From the NCBI GenBank assembly GCA_014843695.1, contig CM026404.1, positions 55,283,018 to 55,347,017 of the forward strand: DNA of 64,000 nt. The letters are read 5' to 3'. Positions 31,915-45,043 of this stretch are shown piece after piece. The notes beneath the pieces were generated by a model. The model was not told the origin of the DNA, did not search any database, and saw only the letters and a list, made by a program, of their open reading frames with translations. Numbering within the stretch: position 1 is the first letter of the stretch; each line of letters begins with the position of its first letter. The translations under genes and the position numbers were made by a program. Source of the stretch: Archivesica marissinica (Eukaryota; Mollusca; Bivalvia; Venerida; Vesicomyidae).

Positions 31915-32914
31915 NNNNNNNNNNNNNNNNNNNNNNNNNNNNNNNNNNNNNNNNNNNNNNNNNNNNNNNNNNNNNNNNNNNNNNNNNNNNNNNNNNNNNN
32001 NNNNNNNNNNNNNNNNNNNNNNNNNNNNNNNNNNNNNNNNNNNNNNNNNNNNNNNNNNNNNNNNNNNNNNNNNNNNNNNNNNNNNNNNNNNNNNNNNNNN
32101 NNNNNNNNNNNNNNNNNNNNNNNNNNNNNNNNNNNNNNNNNNNNNNNNNNNNNNNNNNNNNNNNNNNNNNNNNNNNNNNNNNNNNNNNNNNNNNNNNNNN
32201 NNNNNNNNNNNNNNNNNNNNNNNNNNNNNNNNNNNNNNNNNNNNNNNNNNNNNNNNNNNNNNNNNNNNNNNNNNNNNNNNNNNNNNNNNNNNNNNNNNNN
32301 NNNNNNNNNNNNNNNNNNNNNNNNNNNNNNNNNNNNNNNNNNNNNNNNNNNNNNNNNNNNNNNNNNNNNNNNNNNNNNNNNNNNNNNNNNNNNNNNNNNN
32401 NNNNNNNNNNNNNNNNNNNNNNNNNNNNNNNNNNNNNNNNNNNNNNNNNNNNNNNNNNNNNNNNNNNNNNNNNNNNNNNNNNNNNNNNNNNNNNNNNNNN
32501 NNNNNNNNNNNNNNNNNNNNNNNNNNNNNNNNNNNNNNNNNNNNNNNNNNNNNNNNNNNNNNNNNNNNNNNNNNNNNNNNNNNNNNNNNNNNNNNNNNNN
32601 NNNNNNNNNNNNNNNNNNNNNNNNNNNNNNNNNNNNNNNNNNNNNNNNNNNNNNNNNNNNNNNNNNNNNNNNNNNNNNNNNNNNNNNNNNNNNNNNNNNN
32701 NNNNNNNNNNNNNNNNNNNNNNNNNNNNNNNNNNNNNNNNNNNNNNNNNNNNNNNNNNNNNNNNNNNNNNNNNNNNNNNNNNNNNNNNNNNNNNNNNNNN
32801 NNNNNNNNNNNNNNNNNNNNNNNNNNNNNNNNNNNNNNNNNNNNNNNNNNNNNNNNNNNNNNNNNNNNNNNNNNNNNNNNNNNNNNNNNNNNNNNNNNNN
32901 NNNNNNNNNNNNNN
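31915..32914. other. Assembly gap, 1000 Ns
   Basis: Exactly 1000 N, a placeholder length. It separates two near-identical blocks, so the true distance and even the order are unknown. Open frames crossing it are meaningless. Confidence 1.
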
Positions 32915-34000
32915 TGTGCAGGGGATATTAAATAGTTAGTGGGTGGTTGTGCATGGGATATTAAATAGTTAGTGGGTGGTTGTGCAGGGGATATTAAATA
33001 GTTAGTGGGTGGTTGTGCATGGGATATTAAATAGTTAGTGGGTGGTTGTGCAGGGGATATTAAATAGTTAGTGGGTGGTTGTGCAGGGGATATTAAATAG
33101 TTAGTGGGTGGTTGTGAAGGGGATATTAAATAGTTAGTGGTTGTTGTGCAGGGGATATTAAATAGTTAGTGGGTGGTTGTGCAGGGGATATTAAATAGTT
33201 AGTGGGTGGTTGTGCATGGATATTAAATAGTTAGTGGGTGGTTGTGCAGGGGATATTAAATAGTTAGTGGGTGGTTGTGCATGGGATATTAAATAGTTAG
33301 GGGTGGTTGTGCAGGGGATATTAAATATTAGTGGGTGGTTGTCGCGTATATTAACTAGATTAGTGGTGTTGTGCAGGGATAATCATTAGTTAGTTGTGTT
33401 TGTGCAGGGGATATCAAATTTAGTGGGTGGTTGTGCAGGGGATATTAAATAGTTAGTGGGTGGTTGTGCAGGGAATTTAAATAGTTAGTGGTTGGTTGTG
33501 CAGGGATATTATAGTTAGTGGGTGGTTGTGCATGGATATTAATAGTTAGTGTTGGTTGTGCTGGATATTAAATAGTTAGTGGGTGTTGTGCAGGGGATAT
33601 TAATAGTTAGTGGGTGGTTGCAGGGATATAATAGTTGTGGGTGTTTTTTCAGGGTATATTAATAGTTAGTGGTTGTTTGTTCACGGGATATTAATAGTTA
33701 GTGGGTGGTTGTGCATGGGATATTAAATAGTTAGTGGGTGGTTGTGCAGGGGATATTAAATAGTTAGTGGGTGGTTGTGCATGGGATATTAAATAGTTAG
33801 TGGGTGGTTGTGCAGGGGATATTAAATAGTTAGTGGGTGGTTGTGCATGGGATATTAAATAGTTAATGGGTGGTTGTGCAGGGGATATTAAATAGTTAAT
33901 GGGTGGTTGTGCAGGGGATATTAAATAGTTAGTGGGTCGTTGTGCAGGGGATATTAAATAGTTAGTGGGTGGTTGTGCAGGGGATATTATATAGTTAGTG
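32915..34000. repeat. 33-bp satellite array after the gap
   Basis: Same unit as 24056-26695, but with interspersed GTGCATGGG variants, and a stretch at about 33290-33720 full of small indels. It is shorter and less uniform than the first array. The sequence starts mid-unit at the gap edge. Confidence 0.95.
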
Positions 34001-34218
34001 GGTGGTACAGTGGGAGTGCAAGCCTACTACCATCGTTGTCAGACGCAAACCAGACCACTACATAGTTTGTGGTGCAGGGTAGAATGCAAGCTTAATTAAT
34101 ATATTGAAAGATAAATGTGTTACCAAATTGCAGCTTATATACTGGAATACCATTAAGATTCATATTATATAAACCATTTCAATACAGTTAATTTGCAGAT
34201 ATTAAATAAGTATGACAG

Positions 34219-34324
34219 ACACGTGGCCAGTTCCAGCGGAAATGGAGGTGTAGAAGTTCCAGCAGGAGCACAGACTAGAGAAACAGAAGATATGCTACAG
34301 CGTGATCTTTCCGATTCTCAGAAG
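34219..34324 (+). pseudogene. Dead hybrid exon, copy 2
   Basis: Same B/A fusion and GC donor as at 26907-27012, offset by 7312 bp. Confidence 0.7.
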
Positions 34325-34856
34325 GCTTGTTGTGTTATACTCGTCGTCTGCGTTGTGTTAATTAACACTGCATATTTAACCTAGTGAGCTTGTGTTGCAA
34401 TTGGTGAATCAAGCTCAACACAATTGCTTGTCAGTCTTAAATCAGACCATAACATAGATTGTGGTGCAGCAGAGGAGGGGTGCAAGCTCAACATCACCAT
34501 TGTCAGTCTGAAATCAGACCATGAAATAGTTTGTGGTGGTGCAGAGGAGGGGTGCAAGCTCAACCATTGTCAGTCTGAAATCAGACCATAAAATAGATTG
34601 TGGTGCAGCAGAGGAGGGGTGCAAGCTCAACACCACCATTGTCAGTCTGAAATCAGACCATAAAATAATTTGTGGTGGTGCAGGGGAGGTTGTAAGATTA
34701 GCACCATGATTGTCAGTCTCAAATCAAACCATCAAGTTAAACACAATGAAAGATAAACGTGTTACCAAACTGCAGATTATATTATGAAATATCAGTAATG
34801 TTCCTATGATATAAACCAATCGATAAAGTTAATGTGCATACATTTTATTATGACAG

Positions 34857-35072
34857 GCACGTGACCAGTTCGAGAAGGAACGCAGGGCCTTGGAAATGGA
34901 GATAGAGTTTTTCAGGCATGAATACGACAGTTCTCAGGAACTCACCCGCGACATTGAGAAACGCATGGGCGAGCTGGTAGAGGAAACTGGTAGATTGAAA
35001 CAGAGTCACATCGACAGTTCCCAGCAGCTATCAGACACAATGGCAGCCATGCAGATTATCAGTAATTCAAAG
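34857..35072 (+). CDS. Coiled-coil gene, exon B1 (copy 2, possible haplotype duplicate)
   Basis: Same 216-nt exon as 27548-27763 with the same splice sites. No functional A exon lies between the two copies, which breaks the A-B alternation, so a single real B1 split over two haplotypes is the simpler reading. If real, it adds 72 residues in frame. Confidence 0.75.
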
Positions 35073-35451
35073 GTGACAATTTGTTCATATATTGACTATT
35101 TTTCCTACCATGAGCTCATTGTAAGCAGGACACGGTGGTCTAGCCTATGCCGTCTGTCTCTCAAATGAATCATGGCGAATTGGATTCTTGATCAAAGCGT
35201 GTATTGCCTGTCCTTGCTAGACGTTGTGACACGTGTTGTCATAAAATAATGAAGACCACATGTTATATCGCCCTCGAACTTTAGAAAGATCGCAATTCAA
35301 AAACAGCAACTAATATCGACATCATCTGAACATTCAATCTACCGGTTTGTTTTGTCACACCCACTTTAACGGAAAGCGAGACGAAGCTGCTGTCAATTTT
35401 CCGGCGACGATTCCGAAAATTGCGCACGCACGCACGCAAGCACACACACAC

Positions 35452-38400
35452 ACACAAGTTCTAATGCTCTACACCCCACACAACAAGTCGAGTTATAATG
35501 CTCTACACTCACACAACAAGTCGAGTTCTAATGCTCTACACCCACAACACACTGAGTTCTAATGCTCTACACCCCGCAGCAAGCCGAGTTCTAATGCTCT
35601 ACACCCCCCCACACAACTAGTCAAGTTCTAATGCTCTACACCCACACAACAAATCGAGTTCTAATGCTCTACACTCACACATCAGTCGAGTTCTAATGCT
35701 CTACACTCACACAACACATCGAGTTCTAATGCTCTACACCCCACACACAACAAGTCGAGTTCTAATGCTCTACACCCACACAACAAGTCAAGATCTAATG
35801 CTCTACACCCACACAACAAGTCGAGTTATAATGCTCTACACCCACAACACACCGAGTTCTAATGCTCTACACCCACAAAACAAGTCGAGTTCTAATAATC
35901 TACATCCACATCAAGTCGAGTTCTAATACTCTACATCCACAACAAGTCGAGTTCGAATGCTCTACACCCATACAACAAGTCAAGTTCGATTGCTCTACAC
36001 TCACACAACACGTCGAGTTCTAATGCTCTACACCCACACAACAAGTCGAGTTCGAATGCTCTACACTCACACAACACGTCAAGTTTGAATGCTCTACAAT
36101 CACACAACACGTCGAGTTCTAATGCTCTACACCCACACAACAAGTCGAGTTCTAATGCTCTACACCAGACAACACATCAAGTTCTAATGCTCTATACTCA
36201 CACAACATATCACGTTCTAATGCTCTACACCCCCCACAACAAGTCGAATTCTAATGCTCTACACCCACACAACACATCGAGTTCTAATACTCTACACTCA
36301 CACAACACGTCAAGTTCGAATGCTCTACACCCACACAACAAGTCGAGTTTGAATGCTCTACACCCATACAACAAGTCGAGTTCGAATGCTCTACACCCAT
36401 ACAAACAAGTCAAGTTCGATTGCTCTACACTCACACAACACGTCGAGTTCTAATGCTCTACACCCACACAACAAGTCGAGTTCGAATGCTCTACACCCAT
36501 ACAACAAGTTGAGTTCGAATGTTCTACACTCACACAACACGTCAAGTTCTAATGCTCTACACCAGACAACACACCAAGTTCTAATGCTCTACACTCACAC
36601 ACCATATCACGTTCTAATGCTCTACACCCCCCAGTAATTCGAGTTCTAATGCTCTACACCCACACAACACATCGAGTTCTAATACTCTACACTCACACAA
36701 CACGTCAAGTTCTAATACTCTACACCCCACACAATAGGTCGAGTTCTAATGCTCTACACCCACACAACAAGTTGAGTTAGAATGCTCTACACCCATACAA
36801 CAAGTCAAGTTCGAATACTCTACACTCACACAACACGTCGAGTTCGAATGCTCTACACTCACACAACAAGTCGAGTTCTAATGCTCTACACCCACAACAC
36901 ACTGAGTTCTAATGCTCTACACCCCGCAGCAATCCGAGTTCTAATGCTCTACACCCCACACACCTAGTCAAGTTCTAATGCTCTACACCCAAACAGCATA
37001 TCAAGTTCTAATGCTCTACACTCACACAACAGTCGAGTTCTAATGCTATACACTCACACAACATATCGAGTTCTAATGATCTACACCCCACACACAACAC
37101 GTCGAGTTCTAATGCTCTACACCCACACAACAAGTCGAGTTCGAATGCTCTACACCCATACAACAAGTTGAGTTCGAATGCTCTACACTCACACAACACG
37201 TCAAGTTCTAATGCTCTACACCAGACAACACACCAAGTTCTAATGCTCTACACTCACACACCATATCACGTTCTAATGCTCTACACCCCCCAGTAATTCG
37301 AGTTCTAATGCTCTACACCCACACAACACATCGAGTTCTAATACTCTACACTCACACAACACGTCAAGTTCTAATACTCTACACCCCACACAATAGGTCG
37401 AGTTCTAATGCTCTACACCCACACAACAAGTTGAGTTAGAATGCTCTACACCCATACAACAAGTCAAGTTCGAATACTCTACACTCACACAACACGTCGA
37501 GTTCGAATGCTCTACACTCACACAACAAGTCGAGTTCTAATGCTCTACACCCACAACACACTGAGTTCTAATGCTCTACACCCCGCAGCAATCCGAGTTC
37601 TAATGCTCTACACCCCACACACCTAGTCAAGTTCTAATGCTCTACACCCAAACAACATATCAAGTTCTAATGCTCTACACTCACACAACAGTCGAGTTCT
37701 AATGCTATACACTCACACAACATATCGAGTTCTAATGATCTACACCCCACACACAACAAGTCGAGTTCTAATGCTCTACACTCACACAACAAGTCGAGTT
37801 CTAATGCTCTACACCCACAACACACCGAGTTCTAATGCTCTACACCCACAAAACAAGTCGAGTTCTAATAATCTACATCCACATCAATCGAGTTCTAATA
37901 CTCTACTACCCACAACAAGTCAGTTCGAATGCTCTACACCCACACAACACCGGTTCTAATGCTCTACACCCACACAACAAGTCGAGTTCTAATGCTCTAC
38001 ACCCACACAACCAGTCGAGTTCTAATACTCTACACCCACACAACACGTCGAGTTCTAATCTCTACTACACACCAACAACAATCAAGTTCTAATGCTCTAC
38101 ACTCACACAACACGTCGAGTTCTAATGCTCTACACCCACACAACAAGTCGAGTTCGAATGCTCTACACTCACACAACAAGTCGAGTTCGAATGCTCTACA
38201 CCCATACAACAAGTCGAGTTCGAATGCTCTACACCCACCAACACGTCGAGTTCTAATGCTCTACACCCACACAACACATCACAACCACAACAAACACGTC
38301 AAGTTCGAATGCTCTACACCCATACAACAAGTCAAGTTCGATTGCTCTACACTCACACAACACGTCGAGTTCTAATGCTCTACACCCACACAACAAGTCG

Positions 38401-39802
38401 AGTTCGAATGCTCTACACCCATACAACAAGTCGAGTTCGAATGCTCTACACCCATACAACAAGTCAAGTTCGATTGCTCTACACCAGACAACACATCAAG
38501 TTCTAATGCTCTACACCCACACAACATATCATGTTCTAATGCTCTACACCCCCCAACAAGTCGAGTTCTAATGCTCTACACCCCACACACCACCTCGAGT
38601 TCTAATACTCTACACTCACACAACACATCAAGTTCTAATACTCTACACCCCACACAATAGGTCGAGTTCTAATGCTCTACACCCACACAACAAGTTGAGT
38701 TAGAATGCTCTACACCCATACAACAAGTCAAGTTCGAATACTCTACACTCACACAACACGTCGAGTTCGAATGCTCTACACCCATACAACAATTCGAGTT
38801 CGAATGCTCTACACTCACACAACACGTCGAGTTCCAATGCTCTACACTCACACAACACATCGAGTTCTAATGCTCTACACCATACACCCCATCAAGTTCT
38901 AATGCTCTACACCCCCATACAACATGCCACATTCTAATGCTCTACACCACACACAACATGTCAAGTTCTAATGATCCACACCAGACACCACATCAAGTTC
39001 TAATGCTCTACACTCACACACATCACACAGTTCTAATGCTATACACCCCCAACACAACACGTCGAGTTCTAATGCTCTACACCCACACAACACGTCGAGT
39101 TCTAATACTCTACACTCACACAACACATCGAGTTCTAATACTCTACACCCACACAATAGGTCGAGTTCTAATGCTCTACACCCCGCAGCAAGCCAAGTTC
39201 TAATGCTCTACACAACACACAACTAGTCAAGTTCTAATGCTCTACACCCAAACAACACATCGAGTTCTAATGCTCTACACTCACACAACATTCGAGTTCT
39301 AATGCTCTACACTCACACACCACCTCGAGTTCTAATGCTCTACACCCCCCATACACAACAAGTCGAGTTCTAATGCTCTACACTCACACAACACGTCGAG
39401 TTCTAATGCTCTACACCCACACAACAAGTCAAGATCTAATGCTCTACACCCACACAACAAGTCGAGTTATAATGCTCTACACCCACAACACACCGAGTTC
39501 TAATGCTCTACACCCCACAAAACAAGTCGAGTTCTAATAATCTACATCCACATCAAGTCGAGTTCTAATACTCTACATCCACAACAAGTCGAGTTCGAAT
39601 GCTCTACACCCATACAACAAGTCAAGTTCGATTGCTCTACACTCACACAACACGTCGAGTTCTAATGCTCTACACCCACACAACAAGTCGAGTTCGAATG
39701 CTCTACACCCATACAACAAGTCGAGTTCGAATGCTCTACACTCACACAACACGTCGAGTTCGAATGCTCTACACTCACACAACACGTCGAGTTCTAATGC
39801 TC

Positions 39803-39849
<47 letters not shown>

Positions 39850-40318
39850 CACGTCAAGTTCTAATGCTCTACAACAGACAACATATCAAGTTCTAATGCT
39901 CTACACTAACACATCATATCACGTTCTAATGCTCTACACCCCCACAACAAGTCGAGTTCTAATGCTCTACACCCACACAACACATCGAGTTCTAATACTC
40001 TACACTCACACAACACGTCAAGTTCGAATGCTCTACACCCATACAACAAGTCAAGTTCGATTGCTCTACACTCACACAACATGTCGAGTTCTAATGCTCT
40101 ACACCACACAACACATCAAGTTCCAATGCTCTGCACCATACATCACCTCACGTTCTAATGCTCTACACACCCCAACAACACATCAAGTTCTAATGCTCTA
40201 CACCCCCCACACAACGTGTCGAGTTCTAATACTCTACACTCACACAACACATCACATTCTAATACTCTACACCCACACAACAGGTCGAGTTCTAATGCTC
40301 TACACACAGTAGACACAC
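35452..40318. repeat. 33-bp minisatellite, about 145 copies (copy 2)
   Basis: Same unit family as 28143-30690 but nearly twice as long, with internal block duplications (for example 36640-37010 recurs at about 37300-37670) and a (CA)n run at 39805-39848. Repetitive open frames on both strands are not genes. Confidence 0.95.
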
Positions 40319-41030
40319 CATACCAACGACATTTATCTTGAAATATGTTCAAAACCATCTAACACATATTTACCAAAACCCATCAACGTTATTGCTTTGA
40401 AACTTGGTATTCATTTTCTACTCCCACCAGGCCCGTAGCCACACTGAGGCACACTGAGGCACACTGAGGCAAGTGCCTCAGTTAAAATTTCGAAAGCAAA
40501 AAATAACAAAAAATGAAATAAATACAATGTAACACATATCCCTTTGTTGTATAAAATGTTGACTGCTAGAGAGCTGAATGGTCAGTATATAATTATACGT
40601 CTACACTCGCAGTGAATCGCTTCTATACCCCAACAATTTTAAAATAGTAAGAATTCATCAATTATTTATACAAATATGTCAAACAAAATACGAAGATATA
40701 TATTTCTCAAAAACATGGAATGTATTGCTTTTAAGCTACATATCCACAATCGATGTCTAATTATCAACATCAATAGTAAGTCACCACCCTACCATTGACA
40801 CTGAACATGAAATTTGTCAATTCGTCGGAAATCATAAAATACATTTTTTAAATTTCGCTAAACCAACAAGTAAGCGGTCAATCGAGCGTGGCGAGACACC
40901 CCTGGAGTGGTGGCTTTGTAATTTCAAGCATTAATTTTGCACAAAAACGATTCATTTTCATTTTCCATTAGTTAGTCAGTTAGTAAGCATTATGTAGACA
41001 ATATGCTAAGTTGTTGTTTTATACCTTCAG
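40319..41030. other. Intron before A2
   Basis: Holds the recurrent intronic repeat (ACCCATCAACGTTATTGCTT), an 11-bp triplet CACTGAGGCA at about 40440-40470, and the conserved pre-A block (CAATCGAGCGTGGCGAGACA ... TTAGTTAGTCAGTTAGTAAG) shared with other A exons. Confidence 0.6.
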
Positions 41031-41150
41031 ATGGAGCTTGAAGAACATCACAAGACAGTCCAGGTGGAGAACATCCGTCTGGATGTGGAACTTGTGCACG
41101 AGAAACAGGTGGCGAATATGTTGCAGCGAGACCTCACCGTCTCCCAGAAG
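41031..41150 (+). CDS. Coiled-coil gene, exon A2
   Basis: Acceptor ATACCTTCAG, donor GTTGGT, 120 nt, phase 0. MELEEHHKTVQVENIRLDVE then LVHEKQVANMLQRDLTVSQK. The A consensus is kept except KTD to VAN. Confidence 0.88.
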
Positions 41151-41683
41151 GTTGGTTGTGCGATACTTTCTTTTGCTTTCTGTTGATTAACATTGATTAA
41201 CATTGATTAACATTGATTAACATTGATTAATACTGCATATTAGAACCAGACAACTTTTTTGTTCTCTTTTATTATATATCTTCTGATACAAGTATATACA
41301 TAGTATAGCTATCAATACATATTTACAGTACATTTAAGTCATGTATTAAGAAGATATTTTTGTATAAATAATGATGATACAGACACCTTGTGTAGCATTT
41401 GGTGAATGGTCGTCAATCTCAACACAATGCTTTTCATGCTCAAAGAAGATCATGCCATTGTGTGTGGTGGTATGTGAGAGAGTGCGAGCGAGCTCAACAC
41501 AACGTTTGAAAGACTCAACTCAGATCATGAAATAGTTGGCGGTGCTAGGTATGGTGATAGCTCAATGAAAGATAAACTTGTTACCAAAACTGCGGCTTAT
41601 ATTCTAAAATATCATTAAGATTCATATTACTTGTATATAAACCATTTGTTAAAGTTCATTTGCATACATTTTAATTATGATAG
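41151..41683. other. A2-B2 intron (short array state)
   Basis: Contains five tandem GATTAACATT units near 41186-41232 and only one or two seed units (CAAACTCAGATCATGAAATAGTTGG-like), so it represents the unexpanded form of this intron. Confidence 0.7.
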
Positions 41684-41899
41684 GCACATGACCAGTTCGA
41701 ACAGGAACGCATGGCCTTGAAAATGGAGATAGAACAGCAGCAGCAGAAATACAGCAGTCACCAGGAACTAACAAGCCAGATTGAGACACGCATGAACGTG
41801 CTGGTAGACGGGGTCGATAAAATGAAACAGGATCAACTACTCAGTTCCCAGCAGCTTGCAGAAAACTCGGCAGCTATGGAGGTCATGAGCAATTCTAAG
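41684..41899 (+). CDS. Coiled-coil gene, exon B2
   Basis: 216 nt, acceptor TTATGATAG, donor GTGAAC, phase 0. AHDQFEQERMALKMEIEQQQ, then HQELTSQIETRMNVLVDGVD and an end MSNSK. A glutamine run QQQQ sits near residue 18. Confidence 0.88.
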
Positions 41900-41957
41900 G
41901 TGAACTCTTTATATATATATATATATCCATATATTTCCTACCATGGTAATTGTACAT

Positions 41958-42165
41958 TGCAATCATGACACTGTGTTCTAGTGGTTATGACCTTTGTCTT
42001 GCAATCATGACACTGTGTTCTAGTGGTTATGACCTTTGTCTTGCAATCATGACACTGTGTTCTAGTGGTTATGACCTTTGTCTTGCAATCATGACACTGT
42101 GTTCTAGTGGTTATGACCTTTGTCTCACTATCGAATCATCCCGAATTTGATTCTTGACTAATAGG
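41958..42165 (+). repeat. 42-bp x4 tandem repeat derived from the SINE-E relic
   Basis: Unit GCAATCATGACACTGTGTTC TAGTGGTTATGACCTTTGTC TT is four times repeated, then continues into TCGAATCATCCCGAATTTGATTC. The unit contains the A-box-like TCTAGTGGTTA of the SINE-E relic, so only the head was amplified. Confidence 0.85.
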
Positions 42166-42172
42166 CGTATGC

Positions 42173-42463
42173 GTGTGTTTTACGTTTATTTATCGTCGCT
42201 ACCGGTTGCCCATATGAGCGACGCCTCCTGAAGAGATTAGTCATTTTAGATTTTTGGAGGATAGTGCAATGATACAGACAGAGACCCATTCCAGAGTCTC
42301 TTCTGGTTCTTTTACGTGCACGGTGTAAAGCACTGACACGAGACCTCGGTTTAACGTCCCATCTGAAAGACTGTTAATTTTATTAGGGTCAGACGGGGGA
42401 TCGAATTTGCGACCCCTGGATTACTAGTCCAGCGTGTTACCACTGGACTACATATCCATCTGT
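42173..42463 (-). mobile_element. SINE-B, full length, reverse
   Basis: TTTACGTTTATTTATCGTCG through to CCACTGGACTACATATCCAT. The head is complete but its acceptor pairing has decayed. Confidence 0.9.
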
Positions 42464-43095
42464 ATCATGGTAATTTAGGGTATTGATTCTTATATACATA
42501 TAGAAGTATTTTCTTGACCAATCAAACATAGCCACAGTATTACTACGCTGACACAAAAAAGAAACTGTACACTTACCTCAGAGGTAAAACTTATATATGT
42601 TTAGAAAAATAAAATAGAATTGGTCAACATGCGCGAAAAAGTTGTAACGAAAAAGTTATGCTCAATATAAAAGTGCACAGTTTTTGTGTGTAACATTTCA
42701 GCTTTGGAAATATACCACATACAGTATTGCTGTATGTTATGGAAAGCAATAGGGAGACAATCCTTGCACAAATCATTAGCATTGAATCCAAAATGACAGC
42801 TTATGTTCCTTTAAATGATTTGCTTTTTTGTGTGTCCTTACTTTGCAGTTAACATTTTATTTATAGCTATACCCTAGGAACCTATCGCAAGCTTTTAAAG
42901 TAGTTATGCAATGTTTTATATATATTATATAGATAAAGCACTCTATTTCTGGTACACCATTTCTTTGTCAATTATGTGAATGAAAAACTGTCAGTTCACA
43001 TAAATACTTCATACATGAAGCATACTAGTAATTCTAAGAAATACTTTTGATCCTATCATTGGTGCTGCCGGATCTGGTCCTCCAACTTGTTTATA
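42464..43095. other. Intron after B2
   Basis: No exon. Contains the shared block TAACATTTCAGCTTTGGAAA TATACCACATACAGT (also near 18730) and CACCATTTCTTTGTCAATTA (also near 52535), indicating common intron ancestry. Confidence 0.5.
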
Positions 43096-43331
43096 TTGTG
43101 TTTATACACATTTATTTGAGCTCGATTGTGATAACAAGTTATTACAACTTATATTAATCACTCTCGAGACCTCATTCCTGATGGAATTCATCGCCATGAG
43201 GGTGAGAAGAGCCAACGTGGAATTTAAATGCTTTGTCTAAGGGCACAATCGTAACGGCTGCATCGGGGGCTCGAACTCCGGACCTTTCGCACCTGAAGCG
43301 AACACGCATCCAATGAGCTATCACGACTTCC
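43096..43331 (-). mobile_element. SINE-A, reverse
   Basis: Tail CATTTATTTGAGCTCGATTG to head TGAGCTATCACGACTT, moderately diverged (AATGAGCTATC for TGCGCTATC). Confidence 0.88.
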
Positions 43332-43883
43332 TCAAACTCAAGCATCACAATTCAAAATAGCTATCCAATTTCGACATCATCTAAACATTCAAAGATATAT
43401 TTTGTCTCGTCCACTTTAGTGGGAAGCGAGAATAAGCTGTCACGGTTCTGGTGACGGCGAAGGTGGCGATGGCACCGTTAACAGTTGCATATAAATTGCA
43501 TATATCTGACACACCGTCTAATATAATGCTTTGCTAACTTGCATACTGTTTCTAATGGTTGTTCACTACCCACCACCACACCCCAACTAACAGTTCCCAT
43601 TTCTCAAGAGTGACCGTAAACTTGATGGTTAACCAAAATGTAGGACCATGGCAGAAATTATTTATACGTCAACAAAATCTGAAGCAATAATGTTGCTGTT
43701 TCTAAAACTTCACATAAACATTCGAAAACTAATTCTCGACACCAACAGTAAGTCCCCACCCTACCACTGACCTTGAATTTTGTCAATTCGTTGGAAAACA
43801 TACGCTGCTTTTCTCCAATGAACTAATACTTACATAGTCAATAGAGCGGGGACGAAATACCATTGGGGACGGTTGCCTTTTTA
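43332..43883. other. Intron before A3, recurrent repeat units
   Basis: Carries CAGTAAGTCCCCACCCTACC ACTGACCTTGAATTT and related units, as in other pre-A introns. Confidence 0.5.
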
Positions 43884-44094
43884 TTACGATTGCGAAGTTA
43901 TATTAATCACTCTCGTTGGCTCGGATGAAAGCGTAAATGTGGTCATTCGTGTGGGAGGAAACCGGAGTACCCGGAGAAAACCCACCTGTCCGATCTGGCG
44001 ACCATCGTACCATCTCACATACTTCCCTGTCCGAGGATCGAACCCGGGTCGCATTGGTGAGAAGCGAGCGCGCTAACCCTGCGCTAATCGGCGG
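43884..44094 (-). mobile_element. SINE-D, full length, reverse
   Basis: Reverse of tail (ATTGCGAAGTTATATTAATC ACTCTCGTTGG), then GTGGTCATTCGTGTGGGAGG, TCCGAGGATCGAACCCGGG (B box) and GCGCTAATCGGCGG (A-box side). It inserted in the pre-A3 intron block. Confidence 0.88.
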
Positions 44095-44213
44095 TTGCCT
44101 TGTAATCTCAAGGGTTTATTTTGCATTAACATGTTCGATTTTGCATTTGAGTAGCTAGTCAGTTAGTAACCATCATGAATACAATAATGTTAAATCGTGT
44201 TTTATTCCTTCAG

Positions 44214-44333
44214 ATGGAACTTGAAGAAAATTACAAAAAAGTTCAGGTGGAGAACGTCGGTCTAGATACAGGACTTAAACACGAGAAATTAAAGACGGAT
44301 ATGCTACAGAGGGATCTCGCCGACTCCCACAAG
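44214..44333 (+). CDS. Coiled-coil gene, exon A3
   Basis: Acceptor TATTCCTTCAG, donor GTTGGT, 120 nt, phase 0. MELEENYKKVQVENVGLDTG then LKHEKLKTDMLQRDLADSHK. Confidence 0.88.
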
Positions 44334-44415
44334 GTTGGTAGTGGTATAATAACAATACGTGTCGCTGATTAACATTGCATATTAAAACAAATAAATTTGT
44401 GTAACATTTGGTGAT

Positions 44416-44841
44416 GGGTTTTCATACGGAGATAGAAGTTTCATGACTGCTGCCCCAAAACTTTGGAATTCTCTTCCATCAAATCTTAGAAGTGCAACAA
44501 CATTGTGTTCTTTCAAAAAGGCTTTGAAGACACACCTTTTTAAATGTTCACATGGAACATAAATATCGAACTGTGTCTGTGCTCAATCAGGATTAAGACT
44601 GCAAATGAACACATTTTATTTAATTATTACCTATATTTTAATTGTTATAATTTTAGATCCGAATATTTTATAGCATATTTAGAATCCATTGTAATTGTGT
44701 TTGCTATTTTTGTCTTGTTTTATCTCATTGTATGTGGAAGTTTTATCAATATTTGTGATATTTAGGCTGTAAAGCGCTTTTGAACGTTTTATTTTTAGAT
44801 GAAAAGAGCGCTATATAAGTTTGGTATATAATAATAATAAT
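44416..44841 (+). mobile_element. LINE (L2-like) 3' end
   Basis: The last ~45 codons of a LINE ORF (FMTAAPKLWNSLPSNLRSAT, then SFKKALKTHLFKCSHGT and stop at 44560-44562) precede a 3' UTR with AAGAGCGCTATATAAGTTTG and an (ATA)n tail. This 3' end is characteristic of L2-type elements. A TTTTCA duplication flanks it. It lies in the A3-B3 intron. Confidence 0.8.
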
Positions 44842-45043
44842 TTTCAAGCTTAACACCACAATTGTCAGACCCAAATCAGACAATGAAATAGTTGATGTTG
44901 GTGCAGGGGATAGTGCAAGCTTAACACAGTTAAAGACAAACTTGCTACAAACTGAAGCTAATATTCTGAAATATATCATTACGATTTATATATTAATATA
45001 ACCATTCGATGAATTTAATTTGCATACATTTTCATTATGACAG
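44842..45043. other. A3-B3 intron seed units
   Basis: One or two units of the ancestral seed (CAAGCTTAACACCACAATTG TCAGACC.CAAATCAGACA and GTTGGTGCAGGGGATAGTGC), the unexpanded state. Confidence 0.7.

Noticed and set aside
31828..32939. Open frames of ~350 codons spanning the Ns
   Set aside because: Almost entirely unknown sequence; meaningless.
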